Shown here piece after piece: positions 31,967 through 43,300 of a stretch of 64,000 nucleotides of DNA. The translations under genes and the position numbers were made by a program. The stretch covers positions 759,544-823,543 of the forward strand of contig NW_024468515.1 of NCBI RefSeq assembly GCF_001632365.1, read 5' to 3'. The stretch comes from Laetiporus sulphureus 93-53. Lineage: Eukaryota > Basidiomycota > Agaricomycetes > Polyporales > Laetiporaceae. The notes under the pieces were generated by a model, which saw only the letters and a list, made by a program, of their open reading frames with translations, was not told the origin of the DNA and made no database searches. How positions within the stretch are numbered: the first letter of the stretch is position 1; each line of letters starts with the position of its first letter.

Positions 31967-34900
31967 TTATATAGTAATCTGTGAGATATCCAGACCAAGA
32001 GCACGCAAGAAAATGTTGACGTTCGCCAGTCGCGTCCTCCGCTCCTCCTCATCTGCTACCCAGCCTTTAGTGGCGGTAGCTACGTTTTCCAATATCGTAT
32101 CTCGGAGTATCGTTACTAAGATGTGGTGCTGCTCGGGTGAACAGTGCAACGCCATAGAAGCCAAAAACTGCCAAGTGGGCTGGTCGAGGATATCAGTGTT
32201 AGGGATGCTTGCGAGGGAAACCCCGGAAATGGCGCTAATCCGGTATGAAGGAAAGAGGGCGAGGAAGTGCGATGCCAGGGCGTTGAAGAATTGGTTGAAT
32301 AGTTCCTCCCTAAATATCACATGAGCATATCGCAATAACGAACTCAATATTTCAAGCACCAATACTCCGTCTCTTCTAGCGACGGCAATTCTGCTAAGTC
32401 CGTGGCAGTGGCCATATTTTGTTTGATAACCTCTACGCGGCTCAAGAATAGCGTCAGCAAAGCAAGGCCAGGCTGAAGCGCAAAGTCAACCTCTGAACAC
32501 AAAGGCAGAGCTGCGATTAGCATACCTTCGTACGAGTTACCGCAACTGCGGTGTTGCCACTGATGAGCAGTTCGAAGAGTCCACTAACGAGATGCAAGTC
32601 GGTCCTCGCAACGGTAGGTAGGATGCTTTGTATGACGTTCACGAGAAACGCTTGTGTCTGCGCATCGACTTCTGCACGCTCTTCGGATTCTTCAAGCGTG
32701 TCCAGAACGGAAGCCTTGAGCACAACATCCAACTGCCAGAAACACGCAACGAGCAGAATGAGGACTTGCAACATTTGCTGAGAATTAAAGTAGCGTGCGA
32801 CACGGGACAGAAGGCGTTTGCCCTTGATGGGCGTGATGACCGAAATGAACGGATGCGGGGTGCTGAAAGTGAAGTGAGATAAGTAAGCATGTACTCAAAG
32901 GCGCCTACTGGCAATCACACCTTGTTTCAAGGGTGACGGGCAGCTTCAAGCCTTCAAACAGTTCTTGGACGTGTGCGTTGTAGTCAGCGGTCCTATAGCA
33001 TGACATTGATCAATTGAACTGACAAATGGAAAAGAACACCACCCTTACCATGCTTTCAGCCTTTCTTCCTCTTCGGGAGGAGGCTGTTCCCTGCTTATCT
33101 GTTCCAGCTCCATGAGGATGTCGTACACATGCTCGATGATGATGAGGCTCTCTCTATACGTCAGTGGATCCTTGCGAACAATCTGAGTGAGCTGTGCGAT
33201 ATCCGTCAGATTCAGATATTTCACAGTGCCTGTGACTCTAATGGCACGTACATCTGTATGTCCACCGAGCACCTCGCGTCCGATCTTCGCAGCCTGCTTT
33301 GCAGCATCCGCTCCAATCTGACGAGACGCAGCATCCGCTTTAGATATGTGAGCATGCGCTGGTGAGGTGGTTGGCAAGGTAGATTCGACTTGAAGAAGTT
33401 GGCGGGGAGCGGCCTTGTAGCTCCGACCAGATGTCTTTCCCAACGCGCCCTGGAGACTGTTCAGAGCTGTTCAGATGTCAAATATCAGCCACAATCGGGA
33501 CAATAGCAGCGTCAAGCACTTACATATCCTCTCCTTCTCCCTCAGCCTCGCGTTGTTGACGATGCGCTCGACCTGCGCCTCCATGCGCTGCATGGCGCTT
33601 TGACGCCGTCCCTGCCCCTTCTGTTGACCGAGACCCAAACCTACACCTCCAATTGAGCCAAACTTCAGCACGCGGTCGTCCTGGGTTTGTACACCCAGCC
33701 GGGAGCGCAAGAGAGCACCGTAAACCTGAGCATAGTAGTCTTCCGAGTACGGATCTTGAGTGACGAGCTGAGACACCTGTATGCGCGTGATAAAGTCTTT
33801 GTCTGATTGAGTCATCAGGTCGTTATACCGCGACTGGTTTCGCACGTTAGCAAGGAAGGAGAAGAGGTGTAAAGTACGAACCATGTATTGAATTTTGGCC
33901 TGCTTCTTTCTCCTTTTCTCTTCCATCTTCTCCGCTTCCATGATCTTGCGCATGGCCTCCGCCCGCAGCAGCTCCTGCATCTCACGCTCCTCCCTCGCCT
34001 CGCGCTCGGACCGAGGACCACCCTGCATGTTATTGATGAACTCCTGCTGAGCCATCTCCGCCAGAAGTCGTTGCTGCAGCTGAACGTCCTGAGGCAGGTA
34101 GGGCAAGCTCTGCTGGAAGGGTACTTCAAGCGATGTCTGGTTATGCAGCAGCGCCTGTGCAGGGGACGACCGTCCTAGTCGTTGTTGCCGATCGCTCAAT
34201 GCAGGGCTGAGACCGCCACCGGAGGTATGCCGTTGATGCATAAGTTGTTGTGCACGATTTGCCGACTGCATCTGCTGCAGACGTATCGCGCGCTGCCGGT
34301 CAATTTCCTCAAGACGCAACTGCTCCTGTAGCTGCAGTAATTGCTGCTGCTGTTGGCGTTCACGCTGTTCCTGAAGCTCAAGTAGCTGCCGCTGCTGTTG
34401 CTGCTGTTGCTGCAACTGAATCATCTGTATTTGATGCTGCTGTTGCTGCTGATGGAAACGAGGAGATTGCGAGTGCGGATGCATGCGAGGTGGAGGAGTC
34501 GCAACATGTTGAGGTGTACCTTGACGTGGTATCTGGCTTCGCACAAGGTTTTCAGTGAGCAAATGAGACTGCGCGATCGGCTGCTGTTGCTGCTGATGTT
34601 GAGCAGCAGCAGCAGCAGCGCGCATGTCTGCCTCGATCTCCTCCAGAGTATGAACTCCTTTGTGTAAATTGGTGCCGATGCTCCCAAGAGTTTGATGCGA
34701 AAGCATTCCCTCATTCACGGCTGGGCCAAAAGGCGAGAACTTGGAAGGCTGAGGAGGCTGGGACCGGGAGTGAGACAGGATCTGGTCCGACGGCCGGGAT
34801 GCACCGTTAGACCGCGGCAAGACTGAGAACGGAGACTTGTCATCCCAGACAGACTCGAGAAAATGGCTTGCGCGAGCTGCATAGATATTAAGAAACGCGT

Positions 34901-35335
34901 TAGAGGATGAAGACTTAGAGCAGCATACGTGGTGCAGATTGCTGGGCAGCTTGTAGTGACGGGGGCTCCAATGGCTGGACCTTCGCCTGTTGAACTTCTC
35001 GCTTCACTTCTGGCAGTGGTGGAAGCCCTTGCGTGGGTAGAGCGGCATGCGAAAAATCAAAATCCTTCCCTAATGTGTCACTGTCAAGGATGGCCTGATC
35101 ATCGGCCAGGGACGGCGGGCGACGCACCCACTTCGTCTGTCCCACCAAAGGTCTCGTCGTTCAGCTCATCACCGCCCTCCTGCAGCTGGTTCCCAAGGCC
35201 GTCATATGCCTCTTCTCCCCACGTATAAACAGGGATATCCTCCGTCGCCTTGCCTCCGTCGCCTCCACCGCCTTCCTGTAGGAACTTGCGTTTCTCCTCT
35301 TCTAGATCAATCGGTTCAAATCCGAAGAAAGCCAT
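31967..35335 (-). CDS. PAT1: PAT1, mRNA decapping activator
   Basis: Pat1/Patr1 family, a P-body scaffold linking deadenylated mRNA to the Lsm1-7 ring, Dhh1 and Dcp2. Starts MAFFGFEPIDLEEEK at 35335, which resembles the N-terminal Dhh1-binding motif of Pat1. A Pro/Ser-rich part with LESVWDDKSPFSVL follows, then a long Gln-rich/coiled region (~34200-34620) encoded by CAG-type repeats. The middle has DLMTQSDKDFITRIQVSQLVTQDPYSEDYY (first 20 residues are the diagnostic core), the Pat1 mid-domain. The C-terminal half is the helical Pat-C domain, ending LRALGLDISQITI at 31967. Many short introns; one near 35100-35140 would be only 37 nt and is uncertain. Ends 57 bp from the convergent glycosyltransferase gene. 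Confidence 0.88.
34310..34620 (-). repeat. CAG-type trinucleotide tracts encoding poly-Gln in PAT1
   Basis: Interrupted runs of ctg/ttg on the plus strand read as Gln codons on the minus strand. Several tracts of 4-8 glutamines are separated by Leu, Arg and Glu. Such tracts vary in length between strains and favour condensate formation in P-body proteins. Confidence 0.8.
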
Positions 35336-35940
35336 TGAAGGCACACAGACGTCCTGCAATGCAGGCCGATGGTTCGTGGACGGTTATGATCAATAAGTAG
35401 CAGATGGATGGTGGTGGTGCAAGCAGTGGCTGGTCAGGACCGATCAGTCTACAAACGATCTCGACCCAAACCCTGTATTACGTCTCCTTCCCATCCAATT
35501 CAGCAATATTTCTAGCTGCACACGACGACCTCAATGCCTCACTCTCGGCTATTCTCTCGGTCACGATTAAGTCTTTCTCATGCGATGCACATAGAACGTT
35601 TCACGTTAGTGCGGAGGTCACTATAACAATATTAATCTTATTTCACTTCTGTCATACCGGGCCGTGCGGTCACGCTCTGGCGACCGTCACGGTGTGGACC
35701 GACAAGATCCAACAACCTCCAAACGTTTGCCTAAACGGTTGCAAAACCCTCGGTGGCCACTCCGAAACTCATCGCAAGTCGCGTATAAAACATGCTGCAA
35801 CATGCCTCTTCACGCAGACTCAGTCATCCTCTCTGGAATTCGGTTCCCCCCGTCGCGGTAAGTGTAGCTACGCCGACGCGTCCCTCAAGGCGTGGACTGA
35901 TGCCAGACCCTGCAGGCACGGATTTCTACGGCTCGTAATA
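35336..35940. promoter_or_regulatory. divergent promoter region PAT1 / F-box gene
   Basis: 605 bp between two divergent start codons. A plus-strand frame opens at 35404 in frame with the F-box gene, but its residues look non-coding and the F-box starts only after the ATG at 35941. No strong single motif is seen. Confidence 0.5.
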
Positions 35941-37497
35941 ATGCCCAAAGATGTTCTCCGTCACCCTAGTCTCAGCACACCGGCCGCCAGATTGTCAGAT
36001 GACATCCTCCACATGATATTCCTCCATCTCGTGTTGGGCCACGATCCTCGTCCTGATTTGCGCCCGCTCAACACGCAGAATCTATCCAATGGCACCACAT
36101 GGCTCTCTGTCACCTATGTCTGCCAATTCTGGCGGAACGTCGCACTTGCATCTCCTCGATTGTGGTCGAGATGGATCGTCGACAAAGACTGCTGCATGCC
36201 CATGCTTCGCGAATTCATATCGCGATCCGGCAACCTCGCGGTACATGTCGCCTTCGAAGGTCCTGCATCTGCTTCGATGTGTCAGCTGCTTGAGCAAGCG
36301 CAGCTGGTCGCCGATTGCAGCCATAGACTGTTAGCCCTTGTTATCAGAAACTTCCACGAGAAGGACACGACTTCTCTCGCGAATGTCTTCTCACAACCTG
36401 GTCCTATCCTGCGAAAACTCGTCCTCACGGCCACAAATACTGCGCAGCCGGGGTTGATCGGCTCCGTCTTTGCGGACGAGATGCCTGCTTTGCGCTCGCT
36501 CGTTTCATCACACAACGTCCTCCCGTGGTATCCGTACAGGAATATGACCGAACTTGTTCTGATGAACCAATCCGCCCCCCCTCTGTCGCAGCTCAAAGTT
36601 ATGCTACGCCGCTGTCCTGCCATACATTCGCTTTGTCTGGGATTCGGACATTCCCATTTCCCTCCCGATCCTCTAGATACGCCGCGAGACAATGAAGTCA
36701 TCCACTTGCCCAATCTGCGACAACAATTCGTCCTGCGTGGAATGTCCAATGTCGTCGGGGACATTCTCGCGCAGATATCCTTCCCGAAAGTGACCCGTGT
36801 CATGTTGAAGCTGCATGCCCCGCGTGTCAATTCCTCATCCTACCGGCCGTCGATGCACACATTCGAGTCCGAGTGGAAGTGTGCAGATCTCCTCGCACGG
36901 ACATCCGGCGTTGGCATCGACGACATCGCCTTGTTTTCAGAGGGGCTGACGTCAGTGTCAGTGTCCATGATATCGTGGTATTGGTGCACTCGTCCGAACT
37001 TCCAGTGGATCTCCCAGCGGTTGAGAACAATGGCTGACTCCATCACGTTCCCCCGTCTCGTCCGCCTCACCATCAAAGAACAGTCAATCGCATTGAGTGA
37101 TTCAGCCTGGTGTCACATCCTCCGTGCCTTTCCCGCGTTGACCACGATCGACCTCAATGCGGATGTCACCTTGGGATTTCTCCGCGCTCTGTCGAAGACC
37201 ACGCACAATCAGCAAGGCGTGACGTTCGACGTCTGCCCGCTACTCTCCACTGTCATCCTCTCGACGCCTTTCGAAGGTGATAAAGAAGCGACGAATGAAA
37301 CACTCCGCCGTCTGACATACTCCTTCCGGAAACGTGCAGCAAATGGAGCGCGTCTGAAGCTCCTGAGAGTCGCATTCGCAAACCTACGGGAAGAAGAGCC
37401 TGGTTTCACAGACATGTTTTCTGAGCTCGCTGATCAAGTCGAGATCCATGTCATGCAAGGTCCTCTGGCGCCGCCACCGTCACCCGCATCGCAGTAG
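35941..37497 (+). CDS. F-box-domain protein
   Basis: Single-exon 518-aa protein. The F-box lies at residues ~17-60 (ARLSDDILHMIFLHL ... TWLSVTYVCQFWRNVALASP), the standard Agaricomycete form with C-x-x-W-R and A-L-x-x-P-x-L-W. The rest is a degenerate Leu-rich region. Expected to be an SCF adaptor. A different sub-type from the F-box-like protein at 23744-24745; no sign they are recent duplicates. Confidence 0.85.
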   Translation: MPKDVLRHPSLSTPAARLSDDILHMIFLHLVLGHDPRPDLRPLNTQNLSNGTTWLSVTYVCQFWRNVALASPRLWSRWIVDKDCCMPMLREFISRSGNLAVHVAFEGPASASMCQLLEQAQLVADCSHRLLALVIRNFHEKDTTSLANVFSQPGPILRKLVLTATNTAQPGLIGSVFADEMPALRSLVSSHNVLPWYPYRNMTELVLMNQSAPPLSQLKVMLRRCPAIHSLCLGFGHSHFPPDPLDTPRDNEVIHLPNLRQQFVLRGMSNVVGDILAQISFPKVTRVMLKLHAPRVNSSSYRPSMHTFESEWKCADLLARTSGVGIDDIALFSEGLTSVSVSMISWYWCTRPNFQWISQRLRTMADSITFPRLVRLTIKEQSIALSDSAWCHILRAFPALTTIDLNADVTLGFLRALSKTTHNQQGVTFDVCPLLSTVILSTPFEGDKEATNETLRRLTYSFRKRAANGARLKLLRVAFANLREEEPGFTDMFSELADQVEIHVMQGPLAPPPSPASQ

Positions 37498-38929
37498 AAC
37501 GTGTCTGTCCGCACTTGTATAATGATTCCGTATCTACATTATCTACCGCATCTTGGTTGAGGATGTCAAAAAGGCTCATTTGATGGATTTTATCCTACTC
37601 GTCGTAATGCACACTATTTATGATTATAACGAAATACCAATCGCAATGTCAACGGACTGAACTTCATTCTCACTCGTTTACATCATGTTGTAACGGGAAC
37701 GCATTCACCCAACATTCACCTCATCGGACACGGTGCCCTGTGTGATGCTGTTTTCGAGAATAAACCGATTTGATATCGCGAATTCATTGCCATGAGAAGA
37801 GATTTAGTCTGTTTCAAATTACCGCTCTCACAGTGGGTTACGCAATTCCGGAGTTACATAAGCTTTTTTTGCATCTCCGAAAGGCGTCGATTGGACCTCG
37901 TATGACACGTCGGTGGCTGAGAAGTGCGGTGGCTGAGGCTCATTGTGCATACATCCATTGAACATGCCCTTCTTTTGCCCATAGCTGACTTGTACATTTA
38001 TTTTTCATCACATAGACATGTTTGTTAAAGAGACTAAGATCTCGCTGAGTCGTTGCACATATGCATGCATTGGACTTTAGGTATTGCAGGCATGCCCGAT
38101 GAGATCCGGGGGAAGCCAGCGGCATCATTCGGCATTTTCATAACGAGGTGGCACGTGATCGAAATGGCGTGCTACACTACAGAAGGCGTAATTTGAAGCA
38201 GACCTTAATATCGTATGTCGTCGCTTCCTCAGACGATTTTATAGGTCTGCCTAGGGGAGACAAGAAGAGATTGTACGGTAGCGGTTTTTGATGGCATGTC
38301 ACATGGTCAAACATGGGCCCATGTCTGGGGTGGTTGCTACAACGGACCCTCAATGATGGTCATGATGATCATGGCCACAACGCGCACGGTCCATATGCTG
38401 CCGCTCGCTTTGCACATAATTCAACTTCTCTCGCCGCTCGCTTCTGCTATTTGAAACTTCGATCAGCCTCTATCCACTTGTCTTTCACAATGATTGTATT
38501 AAGCAAGTACTGTTCATCTTCTACGAGCTGCTCTTGTTCGCTGGAAACGGCGTCGAAGAAAGGAATTCGTCCCGTCTCAATGATAACAGGCGATCTGTAC
38601 TCAGCGAACGAGTTTGCAAAATATTACACCGTGTATATTGACCAGTACACGAATGGCAAGAGTATGCTGGGGTATCATTGAATGAACGGGGTATAGCACG
38701 ACACAAAAGTGCACATGAGCAAGACAAAGGACCCTGGAAGCAGGTTCCCGCGCGAGGCCATGACTACAGCATCAACGTGGAAAGGGGAAGGGAGGGACAT
38801 ACACATGGCACAGCCATGGTAAGAGTAGGCCGCGGGTGGAGTGCAAGTCGCGTGAGTCAAGACCTTCTTGATCCCACATCTAGAAAGCAGCGCAGATGCG
38901 CCAGGAAGTAAAGGGAAGAAAGGCGAGGA
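37498..38929. other. intergenic, no gene seen
   Basis: About 1.4 kb downstream of both neighbours (convergent). Short frames (for example near 38313-38681) have no domain or splice support. It is AT-richer than the genes around it. Confidence 0.5.
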
Positions 38930-40048
38930 TCAAGCGAGTCGAGGACCTCCCGGGCCCACAGAATTTCGCGACGAGGGCATGAGAGCACTGGCGACAAGTT
39001 GGTTGCAGCTCCGGAGCCGTTCACGTCGGGCCACAAACCACGAACTTGCATCGCAAGGTACTGCAAGTGGAACTCCTATCAGCCCAGTATCCTGGGCTGC
39101 GCGAACCGCATGAACGAGGGAATCGAGCTCAGCCTCCGAGTCAACTTCGTCCAGGTTCTCGTATCCATCCTCTCCAGTTACCACTCCGGCGGAAGAGACG
39201 ACTGCAGCAGCAGCAGCTGCGGCCGTGGCCTTCTTGTTCTTCTTCGTCAATGTGCCCACGAGGGCATTGTTGGCGCCCTTCTTTGTAACGTCGACACCCG
39301 CAGCGGCAGCGGCCTCTGCCTGCTGCCGCTTCTTCTCTGCCTTTTCGCGCTCTTTACGCTCCTTCTTCTCTGCTTTGCTCTCCCGCTTCACCGGTTCAAC
39401 CCAATTCGGATTGTTCAGCCGGTTCCACTCGAGTAGCAGCTCGTCATAAGGCTTAGAACGGCCTTGGACAGCGCGCTTGGCACCCATCGAGTGCGACTTG
39501 CATGTGAGCGAGCGCGAGCAAGGGAGGCCCTTATCGTTTATGACGCCACATTGCTTGTCGTAGTCGACGGGACCCTTGAAACGCCCTTTGTTGACCTTGG
39601 GAGCCGGCTTCTTCTTCTTCGGGTCGTCTGGATTGAGATCTTCGTCGTCTGCCTTGCGCTTCTTCCCTTTCTTCGTGGAGTCCTCTGCATCTGCATTTGC
39701 TTTTCCCTTCCCAGCCTTCTTCCCTCCTGAACGAATCTTTGCGCAGTTATCTGGGCAATGGGCAGCATACGATCAGCGGCCACCAGGCACGAGAAGAGAC
39801 GATAACTCACCTGCATGCTCGGCGATCGCGCTCTTAAGGATGGGTTTCCCGCAGTCTTTGCACCTTATGATACCGACTTCGGACCTCAATGGCTCCAGCC
39901 CATACATCTTCATGTCGCGCGCCGACAGCCATGTCGTGGGTGGCGAACCGGGGACCTCGAGGACGTCTGCAGGCGATGCCGGCATTTCATCCGTGAGCAT
40001 GAGCGGAGGGGGCGAAGGTGAGAGACTTGGCTTGAGCTTGATAGTCAT
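38930..40048 (-). CDS. SGF73: SAGA complex subunit Sgf73/ataxin-7-like (SCA7 domain)
   Basis: Anchors the H2B deubiquitinase module in the SAGA coactivator. Exons 39811-40048 and 38930-39750 (intron 60 nt) give 352 aa. N-terminal zinc finger: [20 protein letters not shown], interrupted by the intron. A Lys-rich linker follows, then the SCA7 domain [20 protein letters not shown] (Cys-x-V ... Pro-Cys-x-Arg-Ser-Leu-x-Cys-x-x-His), its diagnostic core. Next come a basic coiled region, poly-Ala tracts, and a C-terminal segment with [16 protein letters not shown] sequence (here [12 protein letters not shown]), usual in basidiomycete homologues. Divergent from GDB1 with a 281-bp shared promoter. Confidence 0.9.
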
Positions 40049-40177
40049 GGCGAATACTAGTGCGACACGGCGAGCTCGTTATGGTCGACAGCGAGGTAAG
40101 AGCTGGTCAAAGTGCTCGGTCACCGGCTCGTCTTCTGTTACGTAAACTTCCCAATATGGGTGACCGGCAGTTACACC

Positions 40178-40187
40178 GTGACGTCAC
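40178..40187. promoter_or_regulatory. ATF/CREB-type palindrome in the SGF73-GDB1 bidirectional promoter
   Basis: GTGACGTCAC, a perfect 10-bp palindrome with the TGACGTCA bZIP core. It lies about 130 bp from the SGF73 start and 143 bp from the GDB1 start, almost exactly midway. A CCAAT-like element is nearby (cccaat, ~40150). Confidence 0.55.
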
Positions 40188-40253
40188 CACAGAACGCGGG
40201 GTTTGCGCGACGAACGCGTTGCGGTCACGGTGTTCGTATTCCGAGGTTCGAAC

Positions 40254-40259
40254 TATAAG
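40254..40259 (+). promoter_or_regulatory. TATA-like element of GDB1
   Basis: TATAAG about 75 bp upstream of the GDB1 ATG at 40330, the usual distance for a core promoter element. Confidence 0.4.
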
Positions 40260-40329
40260 AACCTTTGGACGCGCGTCTTGTCCCCGCATTCCTCCCTTGC
40301 CGTGATCCTTCATCTCGCTTACGATCACA

Positions 40330-43300
40330 ATGCCAAAGCCGAAGAAGATGAAGGGCGCGCTCAAGATCCCGGGCAACGGAAAGATCTTGCGCGCGAGCAG
40401 TTCGAGCTCCACCTCGCCGAAGACTCCCAAAACTCCAAAGACGCCCGCCGATGAGGGAATCGACTTCTTCGAATCGGCTTTCAAGCAGGGGGAGAAGCCA
40501 GTCAATGTATATGAGCTTCAGCTAGAGCCTGATGGCGGTCCGAACAAGGACAGAGCTGTTGAGTACCGTTTCTTTGATCCGTGTATCTATCTGGCAGGGC
40601 ATCACCTTGGCAATGCGATTTATCATCCTTCTGTTCCCATAAATGCTGCGATGCTCTGAACATCTAGATTATGCCGCTTGGTGATAACAGACGTGACTGA
40701 CGTAAATTAACATGCCAGTATATGCGCCTGCCTCCGGCTATCACGCCTTACATCTTGCGCGTCTCTCTCGAGGCGGGAACGCCGGCGTCTAAGAATGGAG
40801 TTTTCAAGACCAACTTCCCGCTCGATGGAGGCGTTTTCGCCCGCGATCGGTTTGCAGAGCGGAAGTGCGTACCCGTCAGGAATGGTACAATCACAGCACG
40901 CGCTAATATGTTGCTTTAGGTTGCCGACCAACTTCTCCAAGCCGATTCAAATCAACCTTCCCATCTCGCACGCTGGTGCATTCGCATACTGGGTAGAGTA
41001 CGATGGCGAGGAACCAGGCACACGCGTGAAGGGTCGCGAGGGTTACTTTAACATCGATCCGATCCTACGAGTTAAGGCCCGATCTTCCATCCTGTCCTCC
41101 GATGGAACGATCCTAGAGAGGGGTGGTGCTGTACAATCTGGCGCAGTCAATCTACCACTGGATGGCCTCTCAATCTTGACGGTTGTCTCTAAATGGATGG
41201 GTCCCATGAATGCCTGGAGAAAGTACCTCACGGAGAGCAGTGTGAGAGGTTATAACATGCTCCATTGGACGCCGTTACAGGAGAGGGGAGAGAGCGACAG
41301 TCCGTACTCCATCAGGAACCAACTGGTATACGAGCCATCTATGTTCCCAGGCGGTGTAAAAGATATTGGCAACGATGGAGGAAAGGCCAAGCTTGAGGAG
41401 ATGTTGAAGATTGCAAGGGACGAGTACGGTTTACTGAGCTTGACGGATGTTGTGTTGAATCACACCGCAAATGACAGTCCATGGTTGCTCGAGCACCCAG
41501 AAGCAGGTGAGTCTCTGTTCTGCCGCATATATGTACATTAACTCAATCACTATCAGGCTACAGCCCGTCAAACACTCCACATTTGACTCCCGCTCTCGAA
41601 CTCGATGATGCGATGATGCGTTTCTCTGGGAGCCTGGAGAGCAAGGGTCTGCCAACGATAGTCACCTCTGAAGCAGACTTGGAAACTCTCGTGAACGGTT
41701 TTCAAGACTATATCAAGGAGCTCAACATGTGGCAATATTATGTTCTCGACGTCAACAAGGAGCGTGCTTCCGTAAAAGAGGCATTGAAGAGTAAGAAGAT
41801 CACCGAATGGGACGGGCCGGCGGTCGCCCATAAGACAGTGGTGGAACTCGCCGAGGTCATGCGGGCTTCTGGAAATATCCACGGACTGGGCAAGCTAGAG
41901 AAGAAGTTTGGAACACATGTAGATGGATCAGTCGCGGCAGGCTTTGTGAAGGCTGCCTTCGTCGATGTTGAGGACAACGGCGATGCGCTGGCCGACGCAT
42001 GGATCCGTGTAGTCGATGTGTTGAATGTACCCCTCTACCAGGAATGGGAAGAAGACACGCGCGTCGCTCTCGATCAGATCAAGAACAGGCTGAAGTACAT
42101 TCGCTTGGATGAACATGGATCGAAGTTGGGGCCCATCTCGGAGAAGTAGGCATCTCCCCAAACGAACATTTTCTTTGGCTCACGTATTCACAATATAGGT
42201 CGCCGCTTGTTGAGACGTATTTCACTCGTCTGTACCTCAGCAAGAAGAAAACGCCTTTGGATTCTGCCAAGTACTCCGTGGCCAACAATGGCTGGATCTG
42301 GAATGCCGATCCACTTGCAAATTTCGCATTACCTCCTTCCAAATCATATCTCCGCCGGGAAGTGATCGTCTGGGGCGACTGCGTCAAACTTCGTTATGGC
42401 AACGGGCCCTCAGACAATCCATGGTTGTGGGAGCACATGAAGACGTATGTCACATCGCTCGCGCAGACGTTCGCGGGTTTCCGGATTGATAACTGCCACT
42501 CGACGCCATTGCATGTTGGCGTGACGCTGCTTGACGCGGCGCGCGTTGTGAACCCGAACCTGTACGTTTGCGCTGAGCTTTTCACGGGTAGCGAAGATAC
42601 GGACAAGCTGTTCGTGAGCCGACTTGGGTTGAATAGCTTGATTCGGGAAGCAGGAAACGCATGGGACCCGAAGGAATTCTCAAGATTGTTGTACCGCCAT
42701 GGTCTTGGAAAACCAATCGGTAGGTCCGAGCAGTTTTAGATGCTCTTGGTGAGTGCTCACACTACGGTTTAGGATCAATGGACAGCGCTTGTGTCACGAG
42801 CAAGGGAGAATTGCCGCCGCCTACTGGCAAGGGCCCAACCCGTCCATGCATCGTTATTCCGCACAACGGCTCCGCGCCTCATGCCCTGTTCTATGACCTC
42901 ACTCACGATAACGAGACGTACCTGTCCAAGCGCTCTGCGGAGGACGCCCTATCCACCGGAGCACTCGTCACATTCTCATACTGTGCCGTCGGGTCCGTGA
43001 AGGGCTTCGACGACCTGTACCCAAAGCTGCTGGATCTCGTTCGTGAGAGCAGGAAGTATGAGGTGACCGACCTTGGCGAGCGAAGTGGGATTGCAAAGGC
43101 GAAGCGCCTTTTGAATTCGTTGCACACGGAGATGGCGCTGAGCGGGTACGAGGAAGGGCATGTGCACCAAGAGAATGACGTAAGTGTTTGCGCTTTTGTC
43201 CTGGAACAGCTTGTGTTGACTGCGTACGGACAGTACATCGTACTGCATCGGGTTCAACCTGCGACGCAGAAGGGATACTTGCTCGTTGCCCATACTGCCT

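Noticed and set aside
34250..34667. plus-strand frames rich in Ala/Val or Leu
   Set aside because: Complement of the PAT1 CAG repeat region; low-complexity shadows.
38313..38681. 122-aa plus-strand frame in a large spacer
   Set aside because: No domain, no splice partners and mixed codon character.
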